This document shows positions 36,390-48,327 of a stretch of 64,000 bases of DNA, piece by piece. Each line of letters opens with the position of its first letter. The stretch's first letter is position 1. A program made the translations under genes and the position numbers. The stretch is from Cotesia glomerata. Taxonomy: Eukaryota > Arthropoda > Insecta > Hymenoptera > Braconidae. Below the pieces are notes generated by a model. That model saw nothing but the letters and a program-made list of their open reading frames with translations. It was not told where the DNA came from and ran no database searches. The DNA lies in contig NC_058162.1 in NCBI RefSeq assembly GCF_020080835.1, positions 2,790,001 to 2,854,000 on the forward strand, given 5' to 3'.

Positions 36390-36590
36390 CACAGAAAAAA
36401 AAATGTTCTTGAATCAAGTATATAATTTTGAAGAGCTTAATATTCTTGATTTGAGAAGAAAAATTTTTGATTTAAGGAAATTTTACTTGATTCAAGAATT
36501 TTTCGTCTCAATTTAAGACAATTACTCTCTTCAAAATTATATTCTTGGTTCAAGAATTTTTCTCTTGAATCAAGTTAATTTTTTTTTCAG
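36390..36590. mobile_element. CACAGAAAA-family MITE inside Helitron E
   Basis: Starts CACAGAAAAAAAAATGTTCT and ends AATTTTTTTTTCAG, with TA on both sides (36388-36389, 36591-36592). The body has inverted CTTGAATCAAG motifs as in the copies at 50.9 and 55.1 kb. It interrupts the Helitron phrase GATACATAATTAAG. Confidence 0.85.
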
Positions 36591-36730
36591 TATAATTAAG
36601 AAATGACCTTGTATCTTGTGTACTGTTGACATTTTTGAAGATATAAGCTCATTCCGAAGTTACACTCATCGAGACCTTTCATTTGAGTACCCACATCAAT
36701 TTTTCATATATTTTATATACATTATATATA

Positions 36731-37088
36731 TTAGGGTGTGCCAAAATGTAATTTCCGTGAATAACCTTTTAAAATTGGAATTTTGAGTTCCGCTTTTAGA
36801 AGCAGCTGTGTTTAGGCATTTCCTAAGATATTTTGGGGTGAGACGATAAATTTGATTTTCATAGAATTTTTTAGCAGGAGATTCAATTGGGCACTTCCGG
36901 CCAAATTTTGAATTTTCAGCGGAAGTACCCAAACTAAGCTCCTGTTAAAATATTCTACGAAAATCAAATTTATCGTCTCACTCCAAAATATCTTAGGAAA
37001 TGCCTAAACACAGCTGATTTTAAAAGCGGAACTCAAAATTTCAATTTTAAAAGGTTCTTCACGGAAGTTACATGTTGGCACACCCTAA
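36731..37088. mobile_element. 358-bp TTAGGGTGTGCC MITE in Helitron E hairpin loop
   Basis: Almost fully palindromic: TTAGGGTGTGCCAAAATGTA at the left, its complement ending GGCACACCCTAA at the right, with TA flanks. The arms contain AAAATTGGAATTTTGAGTTC and GCATTTCCTAAGATATTTTG. A second, shorter copy lies at 52938-53216 in the equivalent Helitron loop. Tc1/mariner-type by target; non-coding. Confidence 0.87.
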
Positions 37089-37422
37089 TATAGATGTATA
37101 TATGAAAAATATATGAAAATGCATGTGGGTACTCAAATGAAAGCTCTTGATGTGTGTAACATCGGGATGAGCTTATATCTTTAAAAGCGTCAATAGTTAA
37201 TAATGTACAGTGTAATTTAATATAAATTGAGAAATGATCTTGTATCTCGTGAACTATTAAAATTTTTAAAGATATAAGCTCACTTCGACATTAAACTCAT
37301 CGAGACCTTTCTTTTGAGTACCCACATCAATTTTTTATATTGATAAATTTCACTCAAAAAACCGATTACATCATAAAACTATCCTGGACACAAAATGTTT
37401 CTTATTCTCTTAATAATATAGA

Positions 37423-38425
37423 TTATTGATAATATTAATTATTTATGAAAATTCTTAAACCATATCCATAATGACGTCAACTATTTTTGATAGTTATTAA
37501 TAAAAATAAATGGTATAAATGATTAATGAAAATTGATAGCATTAATATTTGATAATAATCTACCATTGATATCATTAATACTATCAAATATGAATGGTAG
37601 TAAATAATATTAATCATTCATGAAAATACATAACATTAATCATTAATGGAACCAACTATTAATGGTAGTAAATGATATCCATGTTCTTAATGATTGATTA
37701 TTATTAATGACGTTAATTATAGATGAAAATTAATGATATCAGTGATGAATGAAAATGTATAGTTAATATAATTTATAGTAAATGTTTAAATAATATATAA
37801 CATCAACTATTAATGATGAATAATATTTAATAAATAGTTAAGATTTGTCAAACAAGAATCATAAGATATTACAAATCCTGTAAATAACAAAATAAAATGA
37901 GATTGAGTAAAACAAAAAGACCTAAACATGGATGTAAAAGTGATCCTGAAGTGTAACTACGAATGAAGAAGAATAGAATAGGTCGAGAGAGCGCAAGATA
38001 GAAGAGTAAATATATAATATCCTTGATATCTAACAAGAAAGGTGGCTGGTTCTCAGTGTTTGCTGTTTACATAAAGAAGATCCTTTTGTTGCAACAAAAC
38101 GTGAAATGTTCATCGAGAATTATTCTACGAGAGATTGTCACAATCATGCTGTCTAGTGTTTCCCTTCGTTATTATTTCCTCTGTCTACATTTTCGTTATT
38201 ATCATTATCATTTTTATTGTTACTAAAATCCCTTTTGTTTGAAAATATTAGCGGTTTTACTAAAACTATTCTTTAATATTTTTTAAGCCATCGTCGTCTA
38301 CTCTTCATCTTGTTTCAGATTGATTAATTGTAGATAGGAGAATTATTTTTTAAAAACTTGAGAACTTTAATAAAAATAATAATATTGAACTTGTAAGAAA
38401 AACCCAAAGTATGGAAAACTTTTAA
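37423..38425. other. Intergenic DNA with degenerate ATTAATGAT-type repeats
   Basis: Bases 37423-37850 consist of irregular repeats of phrases such as TATTAATGGTAGTAAATGAT and ATTAATCATTCATGAAAAT in both orientations. From 37860 on the sequence looks unique. No gene. Confidence 0.5.
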
Positions 38426-39133
38426 GGAGATCCAAGTACCCTTTTAGTGTAAAGAATGTCTATAAAAAAATAATACGTAGAAATACTTTTGTTATGCATC
38501 TTAAAATTAATTTTTAAATTAATTAATAACATTTTTGAGGAAATTTCCGATAAATTTACTCGTTAAATAATTATTAACATTTAATTGACTAATAAAAAAT
38601 ATAGCACTCTGAATTACCGGTATATACTTGACAACACAAAAAGAGTGTCCCTAACCTTAAAATTTATTTATGTTTACTGTCTAACTAAAATGACTAAGAT
38701 CTTCTAGCATTTAAAAAACCGCGGTTACTTATGCTTTGAGTAACTGCGCAAGCGGTGTTGCCAAGTCAAATACAAGACTTTAAAGAACGCAAGTTCCGAG
38801 AGATTTTTCATAAAAAATATAGAATATCTCCGTAATACGTTCGGAACGCTACTTTTTTATTGTTTTAATCTTTAGCTTATTATTTTTTCAATCAAATTCA
38901 ATGAAAATAAAATTTTTTTAAAATCGTTAATTGCATTAAATTCTTAACCAAATACACGGCTGGTGGAATCTCCATTTTACATGTAAAAGTTACACTTTTC
39001 AACCCTAATTATTTTATTAAACATCCCGGAAACCTACTGTTTTTTTATTTTTTTATCAATTATTAGGCTACGTAGATTGAATTTACAAATTTTCAGGAAA
39101 TTTTAAAAATTTGACTACTTTGCGTGGATCTCC
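38426..39133. mobile_element. TTAA-flanked MITE, GGAGATCCA ends, tandem copy 1
   Basis: Begins GGAGATCCAAGTACCCTTTT after TTAA (38422-38425) and ends GCGTGGATCTCC before TTAG. The short inverted ends (GGAGATCCA/TGGATCTCC) with a TTAA target suggest a piggyBac- or Kolobok-driven non-autonomous element. A small internal palindrome surrounds CCGCGGTTACT near 38720. Confidence 0.8.
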
Positions 39134-39137
39134 TTAG

Positions 39138-39844
39138 GGAGATCCAAGTACCCTTTTAGTGTAAAAAATGTCTATAAAAAAATAATGCGTAGAAATACTT
39201 TTGTTATGCATCTTAAAATTAATTTTTAAATTAATTAATAACATTTTTGAGGAAATTTCCGATAAATTTACTCGTTAAATAATTATTAACATTTAATTGA
39301 CTAATAAAAAATATAGCACTCTGAATTACCGGTATACACTTGGCAACACAAAAAGAGTTCCCTAACCTTAAAATTTATTTATGTTTACTGTCTAACTAAA
39401 ATGACTAAGATCTTCTAGCATTGAAAAAACCGCGGTTACTTATGCTTTGAGTAACTGCGCAAGCGGTGATGCCAAGTCAAATAGAAGACTTTAAAGAACG
39501 CAAGTTCCGAGAGATTTTTCATAAAAAATATAGAATATCTCCGTAATACGTTCGGAAAGCTACTTTTTTATTGTTTTAATCTTTAGCTTATTATTTTTTC
39601 AATCAAATTCAATGAAAATAAAATTTTTTTAAAATCGTTAATTGCATTAAATTCTTAACCAAATACACGGCTGGTGGAATCTCCATTTTACATGTAAAAG
39701 TTACACTTTTCAAACCTAATTATTTTATTAAACATCCCGGAAACCTACTATTTTTTTATTTTTTTATCAATTATTAGGCTACGTAGATTGAATTTACAAA
39801 TTTTCAGGAAATTTTAAAAATTTGACTACTTTGCGTGGATCTCC
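39138..39844. mobile_element. TTAA-flanked MITE, tandem copy 2
   Basis: Nearly identical to the previous copy in the same orientation, separated only by TTAG (39134-39137) and followed by TTAA (39845-39848). The two copies therefore share one target-site tetranucleotide. They differ by only about a dozen substitutions and small indels over 707 bp. Confidence 0.82.
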
Positions 39845-42037
39845 TTAAAGAAATAAGAATTCAATTTTTCTTGAAACAAATTTTCAGCCCCTTAAAAAGT
39901 TTCAAGTCCTAATAAACTTTCAACATTCTACATTCTGTATATTCAGTTCCGTATTAGGTAAAAGTTAGCTCTCGTTAAAGTATTGATAGTATTGGAGCCG
40001 AGACGTGTAGCAGAATGTAACCTTCAGTGATTTAGTGCATCGATTAATCAACAAAATGACTCACGAGTAGTAGACTGGTGGCGTATGTACCTACCTACTG
40101 CTATATACCTACCTACTGAGTATACTCTGTAGTGAGAATGCTCGGTGTACTGATGAATTAGCTTTTCTCAAGCTCCATTTGCCTACAAACTCTACCGTGC
40201 AATCACAAATTCTCATTCCAAACCAGAGATGTCTGGTTGTATTTCAGCTCCGATATATTTCCGATGTCCCATTCTTTATTTTTCAGCTTTTTTTTTCTAT
40301 ATCTATATCACTTAAACTCATTACACGGGTCCACCTTTATCAAACTAATTCCTTTAATTAAGCCTACTAATTCTATTTATTTTCTTGTAATAATCAGTTA
40401 CTCTTAATAGGCTTTTATGCCGAGATATTTATCTTACTTTTATTTCCTGAATAATTATAGGGCATTTCCATCGCTAATGGCTTAAATGAGCCCAGAAAAA
40501 ATTACATAGTAAAATTTATTCAGGCCCTTCTGGCTACTTTTTAATGTTTTTAATAGTATATTGAACTTCGAGGTTGCATAACATTATGTATCACGAAACA
40601 TAATGTGAAAATGTAGAAAAGGTAACATTGATTCTACATAAATTTAGTAACCTTCATTGATATATTTTAGATACACGTTGAGCTTTTATGCGCAAAATGA
40701 TAAGCATTATAGTTGGAATTATTAATTATAATGCATTGAATTTTTCGACATTTATAGCTTTTATTACTGTTTGAAATGGTATTTTTATCTATGTCATTGT
40801 TTAATTGTAATATTTGAATAATAAATATCGTAAATTAACTGTCAAAATCACGATTTTATTGTTTGGACTAATGATTTTTATCAATTAATTACTATTTATC
40901 ATAAGTCCATTAATATTTATATATTTTTTATCATTTTTATTTATTTCAATTTTTTATAGTACGCTAAAAAAATTTCTACAAAGTAAACCAACATAAGTAG
41001 GTATTTTTTCAATTTTAAAATTAAGAAATGTCAGTGATAAAATTTTTTCGACTGCAGATTCATAATTTTGCTGTGAAGACAAATAAATTGAAAAAAAAAA
41101 GTCGAATGTTAACTCTATAATACAATCGGAAAATTATTCTTAAGAATGACCTTTCCATCTTCACTCGCAGAAATAGTGACTAATAAATTTACGCTTACCC
41201 TATTCATAATTTTTTAAGTAAAAAATTGCTCTATACTTGCTACCATTGACCAAATGTCAATTTTTTTATTGATCTTACAATTACTCTTTCGGATTTATGT
41301 TTTCTGATAATAAAGTTCCGATGAAGTTTCGTTTGAGATTTATGTTTTTTTGTGTTTGTAGTTGAACACATATCTTATAAGATATGTTTGTTGTCAATTT
41401 TTTTATTTTTTCATTTCTGTTATTGACTGACATCGCGAAATTGTCCGCAAAATATTAAAATTCAGACAATTTAATATTTTTGGACTTTGGTGTTAATAAA
41501 TTAGTTTCAATTACATTTAAAAATTACACTAGCGAGTGATTAATTCTATTATGCGCCACATAGTGGATTTTTATAAAAACTACTTTTTCGAATTTTTTGG
41601 CTTAATTTATTGTAAATTTTTATAATGAAAGTAGTGTATATTATTTTACATACAAAAATTCGTTTTTTTTTTTTTTTTTGAATAAAGTAATTGACAATTA
41701 AAAATATTATTAATATATAATTTCATGCATATCCATTATACTTTCTAATTAATATACTTTTTTAATATGGGATAGTACTACGTTTTAAGAATAAAAAAAT
41801 TGAAACTATTAAATAAAAAAATATATTAAATAAATATTAAAATAATTCACAAAATTATTAAATGATAGTTTTGATCGTATATTAAATTTTCTACAAAAAA
41901 ATCTTCGATAAATGTAAAATTTCACTAAATTATACAGAATTTCAATAAAAATTGAAATTTTATTAAAAAAATTCTCACTTACAACTCAAAAAAAAAAATA
42001 AGACCAACTTCCAAATCTTATAAATAAACTTTGTTAA
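39845..42037. other. Intergenic DNA with a repeat fragment
   Basis: Bases 40746-40915 are a diverged copy of the 29.7/57.4 kb repeat (ATTACTGTTTGAAATGGTAT). No supported gene; the 60-codon frame at 40179-40361 is not convincing. Confidence 0.5.
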
Positions 42038-42573
42038 TTACCCAAAAAAAAGACGAGCAGTAGAGACCAACAAAACAGTACCAGTAAAAGCGAATACAGT
42101 ATTTCCAAACAAGTAAAAGCCATCGGACTTGGATTTGGTTCCTCCTGTGAGCTCAGACATCCAGGAAGTTGCCGTATTTCCGGTTGCCCGATAGCTTTGT
42201 GCCAGAATAGGATCCTCGAGCTAGACGATACGTTCTTCGTAGATATATATTGTGCATACAGCGACTATTGTACCGTGACCGTCTCATCCCAAGCAACAAG
42301 AACAAGACTTGCAGACACCACTGCCCTAACCAGAATCCAGTACAGGAGATTAGTATCCAAAGTGAGCTGTTCACTTTACACAAACCATGAAACTCTGGTC
42401 GGCGTTGAAGCGTTTAGAAGCCGCCTGAAGTCTGGATGTCGCACCAAATCCGGTACTTACCCACCACATGGATACGAGTTGAATTATTTCCACCCTCCTG
42501 CTCAACAGATAAAAATCGCCTCTATTTTTCCTCCCTCGTTCCTTGTCTCTCTTTCAATGATACAATATTACCC

Positions 42574-42581
42574 CTTATATA
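42574..42581 (-). promoter_or_regulatory. Candidate TATA box (TATATAAG)
   Basis: Minus-strand TATATAAG in a GC-rich context, with TCATTG, a weak initiator, about 23 bp downstream (42560-42555), slightly closer than usual. It would serve the candidate minus-strand gene of the island. Confidence 0.3.
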
Positions 42582-42655
42582 GCAGAGATCCTTCTCGCTC
42601 GTGACCGAATGACCCCGGGGAGTGTTCATCGGCTCCGAAAAAGAGAGGAGGAAGT

Positions 42656-42706
42656 TCAGTTAGGGAAGTTAGGGGAGTTCGAGTTGCATCGCGTGCAATC
42701 TCGACG
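42656..42706 (+). promoter_or_regulatory. Candidate initiator and first non-coding exon (+)
   Basis: TCAGTT (42656-42661) is a perfect arthropod initiator. About 50 bp downstream is CGACGGTAAGAG, a good splice donor (GT at 42707). This could be a short 5' UTR exon. The nearest plus-strand acceptor with a coding exon is the receptor exon at 48805, so it may be its leader; this is inference only. Confidence 0.22.
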
Positions 42707-43089
42707 GTAAGAGAATTTAGCTCAAATTCCCAAGTTCCGGTTTTTACTTTGTGAAAACTCCCTCCGAGGAGAATTATCGATATGCTTGTGCACTTAATGC
42801 TCAATCTCCTTAATTTAGACTCTTATTTATTATTTTTTTAGACATTTAACGTTTAATGTTAAGTGCATCAACGATAATCTTGACTTTTATTTATCTTTAT
42901 GTACTTCCGGGAGCCAAAAACTCCCCGATAAATTCTTATGTCGATCTAAATTGGATTTTTGGCTTAAGGATGGAAGATACTACGCTATTGATAAGGACCT
43001 TCTTCCTTTTTTTTTTTTATAGATAATTAAATTTATTGTTGATAATGTCTAGAGTTTTTTTATATTTCGGCCGAAATTTGGATCAAATA

Positions 43090-44240
43090 CAATGAGAAAA
43101 CAGTTTGTTTGGCTCAAATGCGCAAATTTATTTGAAATAAATTAAAAATATATATTTAATGTTAACAAATTTCTTTTATTCAAATATATATTACTTTGAA
43201 TCAAATACTACCTCGTTTTGGTTTATTTAACTGAATCAACTCATTTATTTCATTTAAATAAAGATTTGTTAACTATTAACAAATCTAAGTAAATTACGCT
43301 TGGTGTCGCTACGGTCGCCACTGTTATTTCTCGACGTGATTTGTAAAAAATAAATAATGAAAATTAACTCAGTTTACAAATGTATTTTGTTTAATTTTTG
43401 TAGAAATAAATAAAATAAAAAAAAATATTTATATATGCTTAGACAAATATGTATTGAAATAGTTAACTATAATAGACATTAATAATTATGATGCTGAAGT
43501 TAGCAGACAGCTGTCAATTTTTTTAATTTTTATTACAGATCAACGATAAAAAACATAGTTTAATGCACTTTTAATTTTTTTTTAATTTTTAGACGTGGAA
43601 CTTTTTAATTAAAATTTTTTCGTGATAATTTTATTATTATAAAAGTCCTAAAAATTGACAGATGTTTGTTAATTTATGAAAATTAAGTTAGCCGTCATCT
43701 AAAAATTTTTAGAATTTTTTTTATTGAAAAAATTGTTACAAAAGAAATTTTTTTAAAAAACTTCATTCGTAAAAAACCTGAAAAATTATAAGTGCAATTT
43801 TAAAAAAATATTTTCTAGATCTAATTTAATAAATCAAAAAAAAAATTAAAAATTAAAAACGTCGACTAACTTTATAGTATTATTGTTAATTTCAGTATAA
43901 TTAATAATTCCAAAAGAATTGCCCATTTAACCCCAAACGTTCGACATGTCTACTTTTACTACTTTCCTAACTTAAAACTAAAAATCATTGCTTTGAGTAT
44001 ATTCAAACATACCATTTATTTATAGTTAACAAATCTGATTTGGTTGAAATATATCATTGTTAGCACCAAAGAAATATTTGTTAACTATAAACAAATCTGG
44101 ATTTCATTAGAAATACTGTAACTTTGTCTCAAATAAATCAATTTATTTGTATCAAATAAATATTTTTTGTGATATTTAAATAAGAGATTTATTTATAGTT
44201 AACGAGCCTCATTTCATTTAAATGAACTGATTTCTCAGTG
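43090..44240. mobile_element. 1.15-kb TIR element with CAATGAGAAAACAGTTTGTTT ends
   Basis: The left end CAATGAGAAAACAGTTTGTT and the right end (reverse complement CACTGAGAAATCAGTTCATT) are imperfect inverted repeats. The subterminal regions repeat AAATTTATTTGAAATAA and TTAACAAATC motifs in both orientations. The middle is AT-rich and non-coding. A TA precedes the left end; the right target base pair has changed. Confidence 0.6.
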
Positions 44241-44263
44241 TTCTTCTGGGAGTTGGTTTTGGA

Positions 44264-44541
44264 TTAAGGAGATCCAAGTACCCTTTTAGTGTAAAGAATG
44301 TCTATAAAAAAATAATACGTAGAAATACTTTTGTTATGCATCTTAAAATTAATTTTTAAATTAATTAATAACATTTTTGAGGAAATTTCCGATAAATTTA
44401 CTCGTTAAATAATTATTAACATTTAATTGACTAATAAAAAAAATAGCACTCTGAATTACCGGTATATACTTGACAACACCGCAAGAGTGTCCCTAACCTT
44501 AAAATTTATTTATGTTTACTGTCTAACTAAAATGACTAAAA
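44264..44541. mobile_element. TTAA-flanked MITE, copy 3 (right-truncated)
   Basis: TTAA then GGAGATCCAAGTACCCTTTT. The sequence follows tandem copies 1 and 2 closely to about 44541 (AAAATGACTAA) and then departs. The GGATCTCC end is missing. Confidence 0.8.
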
Positions 44542-45995
44542 TTTTTTTAAATAATGATTTACATAAAAATTTATCTAAATTTTCTTTTTTTTTTTATAAA
44601 TATCTCTTAATTTACCTTATATAAGTGTAATTTTCATCTAATCATCTTCACCGACATGAAGATATAAAAGTAATAAGTCATAAGTCATGTCATGAGTGTC
44701 TTTCACGCCACAAATTAATTACTTTTATAAAATTCCATTTCCCAGTAAGCTCCTCAGGGTCTAGTTTCAACGAGTAAAAATAAAAAGATCACGTTTTGTA
44801 TTACCTACCAAAAATTTTTTTTTTTCGACTTCATACCTTGATAAGAGTCATAAATCTCTTAGACGTGGAGTCTTATCAAGAAAAAAAAACAATATAAAGT
44901 GTAACATATTTTTTTGACTAAAAATGATTTATATAAACTTAATAACACATATACTTTATTACATTATATTATGTTACTTATATGTATGCTGTTAATATCG
45001 ATGTTAAGAATCTAGTAAGTGATTTTTCACTTTAACAGATTATTATTTGAGATTAGGGAAAAAATCAGTATCGAGGGTTCAAAATAACGATAATGATGTT
45101 TATTGTTATTGTTATTGTTATTTTATCGTTACTGTTATTATACTGAGAAGAGATTAAGGCGCTTGTATGAGAAAAAAAAAATTGAGGAGCAATTTGTGTA
45201 TATATTTATGCATGAGCAGAAAATGTATATCCAGTCTCAAAAATAGCTATATACTAGTATTTCACACTCTTAACTGGCGCTTTTTTACTTTGTAATTTAA
45301 ATGGGTGGAATAAATTTAAGTAGAAACAGAATACGATTTTTCACTTCCATCATCTACCCTTTAGCCTTCGCCCTCTGTTTTCGTCTGGATCGCGAAACTG
45401 CGGTAGGGTTCTGATTCGTCGGATAAACTATGGTAATTTCAACAAATGAGGGAATCGTCTGTCAAATTAGTCTCAAATTTTTCTCCTGTACAACCTTATA
45501 AATCACTTCTCTTCAAATTCATATTTATTTAAAACCAATTACACTTTTTTATATTCGTGTTACCGTTTAGTTTTAATTTAAATAATAAATAACGAAGCAA
45601 TTTATAAAATCAGTTTTATATAATTAGTGTTAAAAATAAACAAAATCAGTGATTTAAACTGTTGAAATGATAGAAATAATTTTCTACATTCAATATCTAT
45701 TTTCTTAACTACCCAATTATAAGTTTCCTTAAATACAGTTTAACAAATATTTAATTACACTAATTATTCAGGTGTAATAATTGCCAGAGTTTGTTCTCAA
45801 GTTTAAATTCTTGGATCTTATAATATTAATCGTATCTAAGATATAAATATAAATAGATTTAAAGGAGTTTATCCTGATTTAACATCCTTTTCATCGTTCC
45901 GTTTTATTTTTATACTTTAGAGTGTTTAATTATTATTAAATCATTATAATTTATATCATCCTTACACTTCATAAATTTTTAAAATTTAATAATGA
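44542..45995. other. Intergenic DNA, no supported gene
   Basis: AT-rich with a (TTATTG)n-like array at 45095-45125. A GC-richer patch at 45350-45430 has no open frame or RNA motif. Confidence 0.5.
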
Positions 45996-46963
45996 CTAGC
46001 AATCTTGCAGTCACTATGTGACTGCCGTGATTCGTGAACTATAAACAAATAAAATTCTGCTTTATTAAATAATTAATTTTGTTAAATTGCACTGTACTTT
46101 TTTTAAATATTGATGTTTTTAAAGATATAAGCTCATCTTGATGTTACACTCATCAAGAGCTTTCATTTGAGTACCCACATGCGTTTTGATATATTTTTCA
46201 TATATTCATATATATATAATTATATAAAATATATGAAAAATTGATGTGAGTACTCAAATGAAAGGTATCGATGAGTCTAATGTCGGGGTGAGCTTATATC
46301 TTTTAAAATGTCAATACCCGCTTGGAAAAGGTTTATATGTTTCAAAATATATGATTAAATATATTGATATTATAATGTGATATATGGAACGATATATAAA
46401 ATCATATCTATAATTTTGCCACAATGATATAAAAAAATATATTGTAAATAAATATATCATTTTCATGTATAAACCATATATTCATCAATATATTTGTTTC
46501 ATGTATGCACGATCCATACGTGTATCGGTATAACTTTTTATATAATGATACCTTATACTTAAAATAATGTATCGATAAATATATGGTGTCACATATATTC
46601 TTCATATATTGTACATGATATATTATATATGGTTTTTATGTATTTGGTAATATAGCAGATGATATATACTAAACAATATATGGATCACCATATATTAATG
46701 AATATATTATTTAAAATACATGGTTCCATATATAGAATAAAGTTATACTTTTCAATATAGACAATTTTGCCGCCATATATTCATCACTTATATGCAATAT
46801 ATTGTATAATATATTTTTAACGATATATAGTATTTTCATGCGGGTAGTTCACAAGATACAAGGTCATTTCTCAATTATGTATCTAGAGATAAAGTATTTT
46901 CGAATGCAGCTTAAATACTTATCATCATAAATTGACTATTTGTCAGACTCTTATTAATATAGA
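45996..46963 (-). mobile_element. Helitron copy F with internal deletion and nested MITE
   Basis: On the minus strand the 3' end is GGCAGTCACATAGTGACTGC, AAGATTGCTAG. At the other side the 5' terminus is present as ATTAATATAGA followed by T (46963). Most of the usual 5' region is deleted between ATAAATTGACT and the terminal 20 bp. The single hairpin unit is followed by a 528-bp TA-flanked insertion (46317-46844). Confidence 0.85.
46317..46844. mobile_element. 528-bp CCCGC-ended MITE inside Helitron F
   Basis: Ends CCCGCTTGGAAAA and, reversed, CCCGCATGAAAAT, with a TA on each side (46315-46316, 46845-46846). Removing it restores the Helitron phrase TCAATAGTTCAC. The body is a dense array of variants of AATATATGG and CCATATAT in both orientations. 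Non-coding. Confidence 0.82.
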
Positions 46964-47617
46964 TAGTAAAAATAATAATAATAATTTTTGTAAATCAAAC
47001 TACTTTACACATGCTCTAGCTCAGAGCGAAATTATAAAAAAGAAAGTAAAGTTCGCAAAAAAATTGCACTTTCAACAATTCCCACGAGTACTCTCACATT
47101 CACGTTTTCGTATAATTTTCCTCTTGAATTTCTCCGTAAATTTAAGTACACACTGAATTTAAAGTTTTCATGCGTGCATAAGTATACATATATGCGTGTG
47201 AATGCTGAATAAGACCGAAAATTAAAGTCATAAACTAAGAAGCAATGGTAATAATAGCGGCCTCGTAGGAACTATATATAAAACGGTGATAAATAAAGAA
47301 ATTATAATGAAATCATCCAGAAATTTTATTCAAATTATTATTACTATATTATAAATTAATTCCTAACTTTTCTGCTTAACGTGTTTATATTTTTCATATC
47401 TGACTATAAATTATCTCGGGGGAGATAGTCATGAAAATAATGCTCTCGAATACCAAGTGGAGCTCGTAAACTAGAAATTTTAGAGTAAAAAAATAACGAC
47501 GGGGGTTGAATTCACACTTGAATAAAAGTAATGGAGGTTCCATACCTGAAACTTTAAATCACACAGATATAACAAAAAAATTTACTGTTATTATAAACAG
47601 TTATGCTATTATGATTA
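46964..47617. other. Intergenic DNA, nothing recognised
   Basis: AT-rich unique sequence. The 74-codon frame at 46932-47156 begins inside the Helitron end and has no motif. Confidence 0.5.
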
Positions 47618-48327
47618 TCTATATATTATTAAGAGAATAAGCAAAATTTTATGGCCAGTGTATTCATATGATAAAATGGGTTTTTAAACGTCAATATTTA
47701 AGAAAGTAGAGTGTAATTTAACATAATTAAGAAAAGACCTTGTACCTTGTGAACTCTTGACATTTTTAAAGATATAAGCTCATCCCGATGTTACACTCAT
47801 CAAGACCTTTTATTTAAGTACCCACATCAATTTTTCATATATTTCATATATTTATATATGAAAAATATATGAAAATGCATGTGGGTACTCAAATGAAAGC
47901 TCTGGATGAGTGTAATATCGGGATGAGCTTATATCTTTAAAAACGTCAATATTTAAGAAAGTACAGTGCAATTTAACATAATTAAGAAACCACCTTGTGT
48001 CTTGTGAACTATTGACATTTTTAAAGATATAAGCTCATTCCGATGTTACACTCATCAAGACCTTTCATTTAATTACCCACATCATTTTTTCATATATTTG
48101 TAAATATTATATATATATGTATATATGAAAAATATATAAAAATGCATGTGGGTACTCAAATGAAAGCTCTTGATGAGTATAGCATCGGGATGAGCTTATA
48201 TCTTTAAAAACGTCAATAGTTAAAATAATACAGTGTAATTTAACAAAAGTCATTATTTAATAAAGCAAAATTTTATTTAATTATTTCACAAATCACGGCA
48301 GTCATATAGTGACTGCAAGGTTGCTAG
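47618..48327 (+). mobile_element. Helitron copy G (both ends, internal 5' deletion)
   Basis: 5' end TCTATATATTATTAAGAG after A; 3' end GGCAGTCATATAGTGACTGC, AAGGTTGCTAG before T. Two tandem hairpin units (about 47740-47950 and 48000-48220). Shortly after ATAAAATGGGTTTTTA the copy jumps to CGTCAATATTTAAGAAAGTA, so the usual 5' spacer is deleted. Confidence 0.9.

Larger units (their letters stand above)
36184..37422. mobile_element. Helitron copy E: two 5' ends facing each other, no 3' end
   Basis: The left end TCTATTTTATTAAGAGAATA (after A) is a normal 5' end. The right end, AATAATATAGA followed by T, is the same 5' terminus in reverse. The family's 3' hairpin and CTAG are absent. Hairpin units lie between, interrupted by a 201-bp CACAGAAAA MITE (36390-36590) and a 358-bp palindromic MITE in the hairpin loop (36731-37088). 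Confidence 0.82.
42038..42804. other. GC-rich island with open frames and promoter-like motifs on both strands
   Basis: GC content rises sharply over this patch. On the plus strand 188 codons stay open (42038-42601), an unlikely run in AT-rich DNA. It has Cys-rich starts (GSSCELRHPGSCRISGCP) but no early ATG. On the minus strand there is a TATATAAG box (42581-42574). A short ATG-initiated frame (MWW, 42470) follows, with an immediate GTAAGT donor. Downstream are a TACTAAT branch-like motif (42355-42349) and a frame ending at TAA (42040-42038) in a hydrophobic tail (LFGNTVFAFTGTVLLV) like a GPI-anchor signal. The strand and gene structure cannot be settled by eye. At least one real exon is likely here. 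Confidence 0.35.
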
